From Periplaneta americana (Eukaryota > Arthropoda > Insecta > Blattodea > Blattidae), in assembly GCF_040183065.1 (NCBI RefSeq), contig NC_091122.1:80663455-80727454 (forward strand): DNA of 64,000 nt. The letters run 5' to 3'. Of this stretch, positions 26,457-37,117 are shown piece by piece. The notes under the pieces were generated by a model. It was not told where the DNA came from. It made no database searches and saw nothing but the letters and a program-made list of their open reading frames with translations. A program made the translations under genes and the position numbers. Numbering within the stretch: position 1 is the first letter of the stretch; each line of letters opens with the position of its first letter.

Positions 26457-29400
26457 TATGTGCTCTAAGTCCACTCTGTGTCCTCTCAGTCCACTCTATG
26501 TGCTCTCAGTCCATTCCTTGTCATCTCAGTAATCTGTATGTGCTCTCAGTCCACTCTATGTACTCTCATTCCACTTCATGTCGTCTTAGTGCACTCTATA
26601 TTTTTTTCAGTCCACTCTCTGTTCTCTCAGTCCACTGTGTGCTCAAAGTCCACAATCTGTCCTCTCAGTCCATTCTATGTGTTCTAAGTCCACTCTATGT
26701 GCTCTGGGTCCACTCAATATTCTCTCAGTCCACTCTCTGTCATCTCAGTCCATTCTATGTGCTCTCAGTCCCCTCTATGTACTCTCTGTCCACTAAATGT
26801 CCTCTTAGTCCACTCTATATCCTTTCAGTCCACTCTCTGTCCTCTCAGTCGGCTCTATGTCCTCTTAGTCCACTCTATGTACTCTTAGTCCCCTCTATGT
26901 GCTCTCTGTCCACTCCCTGTTCTCTCAGTCCACTCCATGTGCTCTCAGTCCATTCTCTGTCATGTCAGTCCACTCTATGTGCTCTCAGTCCGCTCAATGT
27001 GCTCTCAGTCCACTCTATGTCCTCTTAGTCCACCCTATATCCTATCAGTCCACTCTAAGTACTCTCAGTCTACTCTCTGTCCTGTCAGTTCACTCTCAGT
27101 CAACTCTCTGTCCTCTAAGTGCACTCTATGTTCCCTCAGTCCACTCTATATACTTGCAGTCCACTCTCTGTTCTCTAAGTCCACTCTATGTGTTCAAAGT
27201 CCACTCTCTGTCCTCTCAATCCACTCTATGTGCTCTAAGTCCACTCTCTGTCCTCTCAGTTCACTCCATGTTGCCTTAGATCACTCTATATACTCTTAGT
27301 CCAATCTCTGTCCTCTCAGTCCTGTCTATGTCCTCTCAGTCCACTCTATGTCCACTTAGTCCACCCTATATGCTTTCCGTCCTGTCTACGTGCTCTCTGT
27401 CTACTCTCTGTCCTCTCAGTCCACTCTCAGTCAACTCTCTGTCCTCTAAGTCCACTCTATGTACTCTCAGTCCAGTCTCTGTCCTCTCAGTCCTATCTGT
27501 CCACTCTCAGTCGTCTAAGTCCACTCGATGTGCTCTAAATCCACTCTATGTCCTCTCAGCTTACTGTATGTCCTCTCAGTCCCCTCTGTGTGCTCTAAGT
27601 GCACCCTATCTCCTCTCAGTCCACTCTCTGTACTCTCAGTCTACTCTCTGTCCTCTAAGTCCACCCTATATCCTTTCAGTCCACTCTATGTGCTCTCCGT
27701 CTACTCTCTGTCCTGTCAGTCCACTTTCAGGCAACTCTCTGTCCTCTAAGTCTACTCTATGTCCTCTCAGTCCACTCTCTGTCCCCTCAGTCCACTCTCT
27801 GTCCTCTCAGTCCACTCTATGTGCTCTCAGTCCATTCTTTGTCATCTCAGTCCACTCTATGTGCTCTCAGTCCACTCAATGTAGTCTCAGGCCACTCCAT
27901 GTACTCTTAGTCCATTCTATATCCTTCAAGACCACTTTCTATCCTCTGAGTCCTCTCAATGTCCTCTTAGTCCACTCTATGTCCTCTTAGTCCACTCTGT
28001 GTCCTCTCAGTCCACTCTATGTGCTCTAAGTCCACTCTATGTCCTCTCAGTCCACTCTATGTCCTCTAAGTCCACTCTCTGTCCTCTCAGTCCTCTCTAT
28101 GTCCTCTCTGTCCACTCTATGTCCTCTTAGTCCACTCTATATCCTTTGAGTCCACCCTATGTGTTCTCAGTCTACTCTCTGTCGTCTCAGCCCACTCTCT
28201 GTGAACTCTCTGTCCTCTAAGTCCACTCTATATGTCCTAACAGTCTAGTCTCTGTCCTCTCAGTCCACTCTCTGTCCTCTCACTCCACTCTCTGTCCTCT
28301 CAGTCCGCTTTCTGTCGTCTAAGCCCACTCTATGTGCTCTATGTTCACTCTATGTCCTCTCAGTCTACTCTCTGTCCTCCCTGTCCACTCTGTGTGCTCT
28401 ACGTCCACTCTATGTCCTCTCAGTCCACTCTGTCCTCTCAGTCTACTCTCTGTTCTCTCAGTCCACTCTATGTGCCCTAAGTCCACTCTATGTGCTCTCA
28501 GTCCACTCTATATTCTCTCAGTCCACTCTATATCCTCTCAGTCCGCTCTATGTGCTCTAAGTCCACTCTATGTCCTCTCATTCCTCTCTCTGTTCTCTCA
28601 GTCTACTCTATGTGCTCTAAGTCCACTCTGTGTCCTCTCAGTCCACTCTATGTGCTCTCAGTCCATTCCTTGTCATCTCAGTAATCTGTATGTGCTCTCA
28701 GTCCACTCTATGTACTCTCACTCCACTTCATGTCGTCTTAGTGCACTCTATATTTTTTTCAGTCCACTCTCTGTTCTCTCAGTCCACTGTGTGCTCAAAG
28801 TCCACAATCTGTCCTCTCAGTCCATTCTACGTGTTCTAAGTCCACTCTATGTGCTCTGGGTCCACTCAATATTCTCTCAGTCCACTCTCTGTCATCTCAG
28901 TCCATTCTATGTGCTCTCAGTCCCCTCTATGTACTCTCTGTCCACTAAATGTCCTCTTAGTCCACTCTATATCCTTTCGGTCCACTCTCTGTCCTCTCAG
29001 TCGGCTCTATGTCCTCTTAGTCCACTCTATGTACTCTTAGTCCCCTCTATGTGCTCTCTGTCCACTCCCTGTTCTCTCAGTCCACTCCATGTGCTCTCAG
29101 TCCATTCTCTGTCATGTCAGTCCACTCTATGTGCTCTCAGTCCGCTCAGTGTGCTCTCAGTCCACTCTATGTCCTCTTAGTCCACCCTATATCCTATCAG
29201 TCCACTCTAAGTACTCTCAGTCTACTCTCTGTCCTGTCAGTTCACTCTCAGTCAACTCTCTGTCCTCTAAGTGCACTCTATGTTCCCTCAGTCCACTCTA
29301 TATACTTGCAGTCCACTCTCTGTTCTCTAAGTCCACTCTATGTGTTCAAAGTCCACTCTCTGTCCTCTCAATCCACTCTATGTGCTCTAAGTCCACTCTC

Positions 29401-30760
29401 TGTTCTCTCAGTTCACTCCATGTTGCCTTAGATCACTCTATATACTCTTAGTCCAATCTCTGTCCTCTCAGTCCTGTCTATGTCCTCTCAGTCCACTCTA
29501 TGTCCACTTAGTCCACCCTATATGCTTTCCGTCCTGTCTACGTGCTCTCTGTCTACTCTCTGTCCTCTCAGTCCACTCTCAGTCAACTCTCTGTCCTCTA
29601 AGTCCACTCTATGTACTCTCAGTCCAGTCTCTGTCCTCTCAGTCCTATCTGTCCACTCTCAGTCGTCTAAGTCCACTCGATGTGCTCTAAATCCACTCTA
29701 TGTCCTCTCAGCTTACTGTATGTCCTCTCAGTCCCGTCTGTGTGCTCTAAGTCCACCCTATCTCCTCTCAGTCCACTCTCTGTACTCTCAGTCTACTCTC
29801 TGTCCTCTAAGTCCACCCTATATCCTTTCAGTCCACTCTATGTGCTCTCCGTCTACTCTCTGTCCTGTCAGTCCACTTTCAGGCAACTCTCTGTCCTCTA
29901 AGTCTACTCTATGTCCTCTCAGTCCACTCTCTGTCCCCTCAGTCCACTCTCTGTCCTCTCAGTCCACTCTCTGTCCTCTCAGTCCACTCTATGTGCTCTC
30001 AGTCCATTCTTTGTCATCTCAGTCCACTCTATGTGCTCTCAGTCCACTCAATGTAGTCTCAGGCCACTCCATGTACTCTTAGTCCATTCTATATCCTTCA
30101 AGACCACTTTCTATCCTCTGAGTCCTCTCAATGTCCTCTTAGTCCACTCTATGTCCTCTTAGTCCACTCTGTGTCCTCTCAGTCCACTCTATGTGCTCTA
30201 AGTCCACTCTATGTCCTCTCAGTCCACTCTATGTCCTCTAAGTCCACTCTCTGTCCTCTCAGTCCTCTCTATGTCCTCTCTGTCCACTCTATGTCCTCTT
30301 AGTCCACTCTATATCCTTTGAGTCCACCCTCTGTGTTCTCAGTCTACTCTCTGTCGTCTCAGCCCACTCTCTGTGAACTCTCTGTCCTCTAAGTCCACTC
30401 TATATGTCCTATCAGTCTAGTCTCTGTCCTCTCAGTCCACTCTCTGTCCTCTCAGTCCGCTTTCTGTCGTCTAAGCCCACTCTATGTGCTCTATGTTCAC
30501 TTTATGTCCTCTCAGTCTACTCTCTGTCCTCCCTGTCCACTCTGTGTGCTCTACGTTCACTCTATGTCCTCTCAGTCCACTCTGTCCTCTCAGTCTACTC
30601 TCTGTTCTCTCAGTCCACCCTATGTGCTCTAAGTCCACTCTATGTGCTCTCAGTCCACTCTATATCCTCTCAGTCCACTCTATATCCTCTCAGTCCGCTC
30701 TATGTGCTCTAAGTCCACTCTATGTCCTCTCATTCCTCTCTCTGTTCTCTCAGTCTACTC
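26457..30760 (+). repeat. 2,152-bp tandem duplication in satellite
   Basis: 26,457-28,608 and 28,609-30,760 are adjacent, nearly identical copies. Rare variants are shared at an exact 2,152-bp offset, for example the TTTTTTTC tract at 26,608 and 28,760. One 20-bp monomer was gained (near 29,960) and one lost (near 30,440) in the second copy, so the net length is unchanged. This looks like the youngest unequal exchange in the array. Confidence 0.87.
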
Positions 30761-32142
30761 TATGTGCTATAAGTCTACTCTCTGTCCTCTCAGTCCACTC
30801 TCAGTATACTCTCTGTCCTCTTAGTCCACTCCCTGTCCTCTCAGTAGACTCTCTGTCCTCTCAGTCCGCTCTCTGTCGTCAATGTCCAGTCTATGTGCTC
30901 TAAGTCCAATCTATTTCCTCTCAGTCTACTCCCAGTTCTCTCTGTCCACTCTGTGTTCTCTACGTCCACTCTATGACCTCTCAGTCCACTCTATGTCCTC
31001 TCAGTCCACTCTATGTGCTGTAAGTCCACTCAATGTGCTGTCAGCTACTCTCTGTCCTCTCAGTCTACTCATGTGCTCTCAGTCCACTCTATGTCCTCTG
31101 AGTCCACTCCATGTCCTCTCAGTCCACTCTATGTCCTCTCAGTCCACTCTATGTGCTCTCAGTCCACTCTATGTCCTCTCAGTCCACTCTATGTGCTCTA
31201 AGTCCACTCTATGCGCTCTCAGCTACTCTCTGTCCTCTCAGTCCACTCTATGTGCTCTAAGTCCACTGTATGTGCTTTAAGTCCGCTCTATGTCCTCTCT
31301 GTCCACTCTCTGTCCTCTCAGTCAACTCTATGTGCGTTCAGTCCACTCTGTGTCCTCTCAGTCGGCTCTCTCTCATCTCTATCCTATCTGGTTCTCTCAG
31401 TCCACTCACAGTCCAACCAGGCCATTCTCTGTTCTCCCAGTCCACTCTCTGTACTGATATTCCACTGTCTGAATTCTTAGTCCACTCTATGTACTCTCAG
31501 TCTACTCTCTGTCCTCACAGTCCTCTCCCTGTCTACTCAGTCCACTCTATGTGCTCTCAGACCGCTCTCTCTTCTCTCAGTCCAATCTGGTACCTCTCAG
31601 TACACTCACAGGCCAATCAGTACACTCCCTGTTATCATATTCCTCTCTCTGTCCTCTCAGTCCACTCTATGTGCTCTCAGTCCACTCTATGTGCTCTCCG
31701 CCCACTCTCTCTCCTCTCAGTCCTATCTGGTTCTTCTCTGTCCGCTCACAGTCCCACCAGTTCACTCTCTGAATTCTCACTCTACTCTATGTCCTCTCAG
31801 TCTACTCTGTCTTATCCTTCCACTCTCTCTCTCTCATCTTAGTCCAATCTGGTTTCTCTCAGTCCACTCTCTGTCCTCTGAGTCCATTTTTTGCCCACTG
31901 AGTCCCCTCTCTGAGCTGTGAGTCCTCTCTCTGTCCTCTCAGTCCACTCTATGTGCACTCAATCTACTCTCTGTCCTCTCAGTCCCATCTTCTTCCTCTC
32001 AGTCCACTCACAGTCAAACCAGTACACTATCTGTACTCATATTCCCCTGTCTGAATTCTTAGTCCACTTTATGTCCTCTCAGTCTACGCTCTGTTCTTTC
32101 AGTCCATTCTCTGTCCTTTCAGTCCACTCTATGTGCTCTCAG

Positions 32143-32424
32143 TGTATTTCCTTTCCTGTCATTGGGGATTATATGATCTGGTTTTGCAACAATTTTCATA
32201 TCTGTCATACTCATACATATTTTTTGGAATTGCATTTATTCGGGGTTGGAACCCGTACAGTTCTTTGCCGTACGGGTATCTTGAGCTGAAAGCATAGTGT
32301 CATTGCGACTCTGGTGTTCTGTCTGTAATCTACGTCCACGATTTAATACAGTAACAACTTATTACCTTTTCAAATACATGATGGCAGCTTTTCTCTCATC
32401 GCTAAGGAGTGTAGTGTTGGCTCC
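32143..32424 (+). repeat. Satellite-flank repeat (SFR), third copy, 5' part
   Basis: Follows satellite block 4 and matches the reverse complement of 9,037-9,330 at high identity. It has lost about 22 bp after GGAACCCGTACAG, and its B-box-like palindrome is mutated to TTGGAACCC. It is interrupted after GTTGGCTCC (32,416-32,424) by the 4,975-bp insertion and resumes at 37,400. Confidence 0.9.
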
Positions 32425-32721
32425 ATTGAGCACAGAATACAATAGTGTAGTCACTAGCATCTTAATACCATTGGACGGAGTGAAGCCGGTTTGATGGACC
32501 TGACGCCATCTTGTTGCTACCAAAACATTGCAAAATAGCTATTACCACAGTCTAATATATACAGTCGCGCAACTTCAACACATTTTTTGCCAACATTCAC
32601 GACACTAGCACTCAAGCGGCAGGCAAGGCACTGGTCATAGGGTTCATACAGCCAGCACGTGCTTTAAAGATATGCGAGATGTTATAATATCGTTTTAATC
32701 ATCCGTCGGACTAAAGGCAAT

Positions 32722-32823
32722 GTGTGCAATGACGAAAATTGCAGTAACAACAAGTTTAAATCTCCGAATTTGTCGTTCTTCAGATTCCCTAAAGACCAAG
32801 AGAAAATCATAATTCAGTCATAA
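32722..32823 (+). pseudogene. THAP zinc-finger fragment in P-like element A
   Basis: The frame reads VCNDENCSNNKFK, then LSFFRFPKD and QEK, and ends at TAA 32,821-32,823. C-x4-C followed by the (S)FFRFPKD box is the N-terminal half of a C2CH THAP DNA-binding domain. The later C-x2-H pair and the AVPTF-like box do not follow in this frame, so it is an incomplete exon or a truncated remnant. No ATG is identifiable close upstream. Confidence 0.75.
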
Positions 32824-33359
32824 CCTATAATCCACGCTGTAGGTAGCCTACGTATTGTGTTCTATAAAACATTTATTAGTTATCAGTTACCTATTTGTAT
32901 GTCAGGAAGGAGAGTTTAAATAAAAACAAAGTAAATACCTGTTACACTATATTACTGTTTTGCAGAGATCATGTGTAAATGTGTAACCATTCCGATTTTG
33001 GATAATGTATCTACAGTTTTTAATGCAAGTAATTCCATAATTTTTGTATTCATGTTTTTTTTCTTTATATTTTTTCAAAAGTTGAATGTTTATTGCATTC
33101 AAGTAGGGATTATGGTGTTAATTTTTTCAAGAATTCATGGCGTATTATAATCCTTTTGCAAAATATTCACTTCTTGAATAAATCCAGACTGTGTCGATAA
33201 ATTTCTGATGTGTTGGTGTAGATTCATGTGGCAGACGTATTAAGTTCTCAAGAAATAAAAGAGCCTTTTTAAATTTAATATAAAAAGCAATCTTTGCTGT
33301 AATAATTTGCATGACTGTTATTGGTGTTGATTTTACATTACCAGTGATTATTTGAGCCG

Positions 33360-33582
33360 TTCAGAGCAGAAGTGGTACAAGTCAAAATTAGGTAATGAGA
33401 TTTAAAGTAAAAATTCTGTAAAATACAGCGCAAGGTAGCAATTAATATATCCTTCGTGCTATTCACTGACTACTAATAGTTTAAATAAATGCAATATTAA
33501 CTGCTACTTTGCGTTGTATTTTACAGAATGTTTACTTTAACCCTCATTATCCATTTTTGACTTACACCACTTTTGCTCTGAA
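33360..33582. repeat. 223-bp foldback repeat (MITE-like) inside element A
   Basis: Arms of about 80-85 bp at 33,360-33,443 and 33,507-33,582 are reverse complements at roughly 80 percent. TTCAGAGCAGAAGTGG at the left end pairs with CCACTTTTGCTCTGAA at the right end, and TTCTGTAAAATAC pairs with GTATTTTACAGAA further in. The loop is about 60 bp. It could be a small foldback transposon or a conserved structural part of the host element. Confidence 0.7.
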
Positions 33583-34453
33583 AATAAAATTAGGCCTACA
33601 TTTTCTGAGTTAATTGAAGTTACAATGTTTTCAACAAAGTTGTGTATTCATTTGTTCTCACCTACGTCATAATAACAGTAAGTACATATAAATCACATAT
33701 TATATAGGTAGGGTAAGTTAAAATTAAGCTTATGTGTGAAAACTGGAAATGTAATGTAAAATGCGGTAAACTTTCCATAAAAATTTAAACCATAATATCA
33801 GCACTATTAGCGACTCAAAATAATAATTAAAAAATGGAAAAATAATGAACTTCATAAATCAATGTCTGTCAAATTAAGGTTTAAATCTTCCCCCTTTTTT
33901 ATTTTTAAGTTTACCTCAGCGGCCGAATTTACCCCAATTTGCGGTATGGAAAATAGTTAATTTCTCAGGAAATAGGGAGAGGAGTTCACCACGCGATGTA
34001 CCCTACGAGATATGCCCTACAATTTTGACTCTTCTCACAGGAAATATAGAGTTCCAATGGTTGATAAATATATTTAGGAATGAATTGAATTAACCGTCCA
34101 CGTACAAACAATTATATTATTTCAAACCATGATACGTGATCAGGGCCATGATTCAGTTGTAAGGAGCAGAAAGAATTACGTTTATTCCCAACTTCTGAAA
34201 CTTGTAGATTAACTGCGTGTGAAATTCTTCCAGGATTCTAGAGTAGAATTAGTAAGAACCATATACACTTATTGTATAGCATAAAAATATAAAATAAATT
34301 ACGCAAAAGCCGTTTTCTGATGTGTTATCATATGTCGTGTGCACACTTTTAACTTGCCTGCCGCTAGAGGGCTACTGTCGCGCCAGCTGTCAAATGTTGG
34401 CATATTTAATACGTATGAGTTGCGTGACTGTATATATTAGACTGTGCTATTAC

Positions 34454-35006
34454 GTTGTAGAAGATCTTATGATAATAAGAATTCCATATGTCCCTAATTT
34501 CTTGTAGGACTCACGCTTTCTTGTTTGTTTCGTAATACAGAATCGCTATGCACGTATTTTTAGCAAAAATTACGAAACTGTCATCGATAAATCACATATA
34601 TACAGGTTATTTAAATTGGCAGCTCTTCAAATTGCAGTTATGGTATTTAATAGCTAATCTGGAAGGTTAAACAAACAATAATGATAAAAAAGGAAGATAA
34701 CAGTTTGACCTTATTTTGCTACTAGTCCAATAAAAATGCTACCCTATAATAATTACTTTTATAGGTTGATCCATTTGCTTCGATTTAATAATGAAACTTG
34801 CTTCTTAACGCAAATTATCATTCTCTTCCTTTTGCCAGTATTTCGTATAGATGTCCCGATTTTGTTTAGAGAAAAAATGGAATGCTCTTAACCATATAAT
34901 ATTTGATAGGCTCTTCGTTTGTAGTATATAATTAGATTATAACGGCGAACAAAAGTGAAGTTTTATTACTAAGTGGGTCAAGTCAGTTCACGACCGAGTT
35001 AATGAA
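34454..35006. other. Outer-element interior: no gene seen
   Basis: AT-rich sequence between P-like copy A and the direct repeats that follow. I see no coding frame, TIR or tRNA-like structure here. Confidence 0.4.
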
Positions 35007-35385
35007 GCTACTAAGTCTGTAAAGCATAAGTCTGATTTCGTGATTATAAAAATTAATTACAATAATATTAATACACTATTCACAAACTTCCAACATGGGT
35101 TGTTAGGTTAGCTTCGCTCGTAAATGCTAAGTTTGCAAAGCATGTCTGATTTCGTGATTATAAAAATTAATTACAATAATATTAATACACTCTTTCTTTT
35201 TCATCAAACGAATACGTGCATTCGGTTGAAGAGAAACCTCGTTACACCCATTTTCTATAGCACGCGACACAAACTTCCAACTTGCGTTGTTAGGTTAGCT
35301 TCGCTCGTAAATGCTAAGTTTACAAAGCGTGTCTGATTTAGTGGTTATAAAAATTAATTACAATAATATCAATACACTAATCCTT
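35007..35385 (+). repeat. Three direct repeat copies of an approximately 70-bp unit
   Basis: The sequence GTCTGATTTCGTGATTATAA then AAATTAATTACAATAATATT and AATACACT occurs at about 35,027-35,080, 35,142-35,191 and, with a few changes, 35,325-35,380. GTTAGGTTAGCTTCGCTCGT precedes copies two and three. Spacing is about 115 and 185 bp, so these are not strict tandem repeats; copy three has an intervening insert. This is probably native sequence of the outer element. Confidence 0.8.
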
Positions 35386-35462
35386 TCTCTTAATCAAACA
35401 AATACGTGAACAATACGAATCTAACCGACTAACTTAGGCTAAATCATTCATTACCGTATCTA

Positions 35463-37117
35463 TAGGTAGACCATTTACAAAAAACAGTTATGGCGGAATC
35501 CTTACCTTATTTCCTTCTCCCACACTCGCTGTGCGAACCCCTCCGTGCATTCCCCTCCGTCGATCACCAATCAGAGTCTGTTTCTGAACTCAGGTCGGCA
35601 GCACTAGACCCGCTACTATCGTCACTCCCATTGGATAACGATATGATTACGCTGTCTACTGCTGCATCAACCGTACACTCCTGGTCAAGATATTTGTCTT
35701 CTATGTTCCTCACATGCTCACAACATTTCCTCCATTTTTCGGACGGATATTCATTCATAAGTTGTACGACTAAACTTTTTTTCTCGCCTAAGGATGTGCC
35801 AATACTCTGGCTAGCTATTTGACCTTTTATGTCACCCCAAACCAGCTCGATCGAATTTAAGTCGGGATGATATGGGAGAAGCCGAAGGGGCATGTGACCA
35901 TATTTCATAATGAGTTCATCAACTACGTATCTTCGTTTGTGATGAACTCCTTTCACTATCTGAAGAAGCTGGGACCTCGTGTCTGACTCAATGAAGTCAA
36001 TTTCATGTTTCCTCAGCCACTCCACTATTTTGTGTCGAGGAGTTGCTGTGGTAGGCCTCTTATCTATCTCCACATTGTGATATTTAGCGTTATCCATCAC
36101 AATAACGCTAGGAGATTCTAATTTAGGGAGGAGTTCATTTTCCATCCATCTACAATAATTTTCCGCGTTCATGGAGGTATGATAATCGCCATGTTTTTGT
36201 CCACTTTTGAACACCAACAATGCACCTTCCACGAATCCATCTTCCCCTCCTCCATGTAGCACTATTAGTCTTTCCCCTTTTCCTATTTTCGTTAGAATGC
36301 CTAATTCCTCCTCTGCCTGCCAGCATGATTTTACAGAGTGTGATTCTTGAATGTAGGTTTCGTCTACATAAACAATATATTTGCCTTCCCTCCTATGTTT
36401 TCTTATTTCCTTCAAATAACGTGTTCTCCACACTGCAATATCTGGTCTTTCTACCAATATTTTTCTATTATTTTGGCACTTTTTCCATTTGAAACCAATT
36501 TTCTTTAATGTCTGACGTAGAAATTCTCGTCCACAGTCAATAACCTGATCTTCCTTCAAAGCCGTTAACAGTTTTCCAACTGTTGGACATTCTCTTTCCA
36601 CGGCATAAAATCCACGAATTTTTTGCCTTATGGCACAGACTGTAAAATTGTCCACTTCTACTCTTTTCTTTCTTTCCCCCTTTTTTCCATTGGGTGTAGA
36701 GAAAGATAGAGATCCCTTTGCTAAACTCTCTATTCCTTCCTTCACAATTCTGGTGATGACTCTTTCCGAAACTCCAGTGGCTTCACTTGTTACACGTGCA
36801 ACATTAATGTCCATCTTGTGTTCTTCTTTCTGCCTTTTAAAGAACTGATGCACATTGTATACTATTTCGCGGGCCTGGCCTCTTAGCGGCCTGCCAGATT
36901 TAGATGTGGAAGGCATCCTAACCTAAAAGTACTAAAACTTAAATGCAAAGCACTATTACTTTTATGTATTTATTTTACACTTCACTTGGTCGCGATTGTA
37001 CGTACTCACTACGAAATCAGCACTGACTTCCGCCCACGTGTTCATCATGATCACGAGTTGCGGGAGGGGAGACTCGCGCATGCGCATTGGAACTGCATTT
37101 ACAAAGTGGTAGACCTA
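35463..37117 (-). mobile_element. IS630/Tc1/mariner-type transposon (Sailor-like), apparently complete
   Basis: It is bounded by TA dinucleotides (35,461-35,462 and 37,118-37,119) as expected for this superfamily. The inverted termini are about 27 bp: left TAGGTAGACCATTTACAAA then AACAGTT; right, read inward, TAGGTCTACCACTTTGTAAA then TGCAGTT. One intact transposase gene fills it on the minus strand, starting about 175 bp inside the right terminus and stopping about 75 bp from the left one. Its length of 1,655 bp is normal for a complete Tc1/mariner relative. It is nested in the outer 32,425-37,399 element. With intact ends and gene it is the youngest-looking element here and may be autonomous. 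Confidence 0.87.
35564..36916 (-). CDS. DDE transposase, IS630/Tc1/mariner superfamily (Sailor-like, 450 aa)
   Basis: An intact 450-residue frame encoding a cut-and-paste transposase expected to act in the nucleus on its own TIRs. The N-terminal region (about residues 14-65) looks like a helix-turn-helix DNA-binding domain. The DDE catalytic core shows VYVDETY (Asp185), VIVMDNAKYH (Asp275) and LPYHPDLNSIELVWGDIK (Glu357). There are 81 residues between the second Asp and the Glu, far longer than the 34-41 of Tc1 and mariner. This agrees with the long-spaced DD82E group called Sailor, as far as I remember it. The tail (429-450) is Ser/Asp-rich. All three catalytic residues are present. The start is the first ATG of the frame and leaves a short leader to the TIR. 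The superfamily is confident; the family name is tentative. Confidence 0.9.
   Translation of the reverse strand: MPSTSKSGRPLRGQAREIVYNVHQFFKRQKEEHKMDINVARVTSEATGVSERVITRIVKEGIESLAKGSLSFSTPNGKKGERKKRVEVDNFTVCAIRQKIRGFYAVERECPTVGKLLTALKEDQVIDCGREFLRQTLKKIGFKWKKCQNNRKILVERPDIAVWRTRYLKEIRKHRREGKYIVYVDETYIQESHSVKSCWQAEEELGILTKIGKGERLIVLHGGGEDGFVEGALLVFKSGQKHGDYHTSMNAENYCRWMENELLPKLESPSVIVMDNAKYHNVEIDKRPTTATPRHKIVEWLRKHEIDFIESDTRSQLLQIVKGVHHKRRYVVDELIMKYGHMPLRLLPYHPDLNSIELVWGDIKGQIASQSIGTSLGEKKSLVVQLMNEYPSEKWRKCCEHVRNIEDKYLDQECTVDAAVDSVIISLSNGSDDSSGSSAADLSSETDSDW

Larger units (their letters stand above)
13270..32142 (+). repeat. 20-bp satellite array, block 4 (plus orientation, about 18.9 kb)
   Basis: The largest block, roughly 940 monomers of CCTCTCAGTCCACTCTATGT type with point changes and occasional 10-20-bp indels. 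Because 20 is not divisible by 3, all three forward frames cycle through the same 20-residue repeat every 60 bp (PLSPLYVLSVHSMSSQSTLC-like). The antisense frames are interrupted by TAG. Forward open frames therefore reach about 280 codons without being genes. Higher-order repetition is strong and is listed separately. Near 31,370-32,140 the monomers become more diverged, with inserts such as CTGGTTCTCTC, before the SFR begins. Confidence 0.97.
32546..34445 (+). mobile_element. P-like (THAP) DNA transposon, copy A, non-autonomous
   Basis: It is flanked by an 8-bp duplication GCTATTAC (32,538-32,545 and 34,446-34,453). The terminal inverted repeats are about 35 bp: left CACAGTCTAATATATACAG then TCGCGCAACTT; right, read inward, ACAGTCTAATATATACAG then TCACGCAACTC. 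The subterminal regions on both sides share GGCAGGCAAG. A broken THAP domain lies at 32,722. The combination of 8-bp duplication and 5' THAP domain suggests the P superfamily; Kolobok elements also carry THAP but duplicate TTAA. Copy B at 43,344-44,662 has the same ends. No full transposase is present in either. Confidence 0.82.

Noticed and set aside
28332-29180. 282-codon open frame, and about 100 other Ser/Leu-rich open frames across 1-32,140
   Set aside because: They are produced by a stop-poor 20-bp satellite read in any frame; overlapping frames encode the same 20-residue repeat, and there are no start context, splice or domain signals.
13270-32142. CRISPR-like array of short repeats
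   Set aside because: Monomers are directly contiguous with no unique spacers, and the window is eukaryotic.
35490-35822. Open frame of 110 codons on the plus strand, and others at 36,220 and 36,630
   Set aside because: Antisense shadows of the intact transposase on the minus strand.
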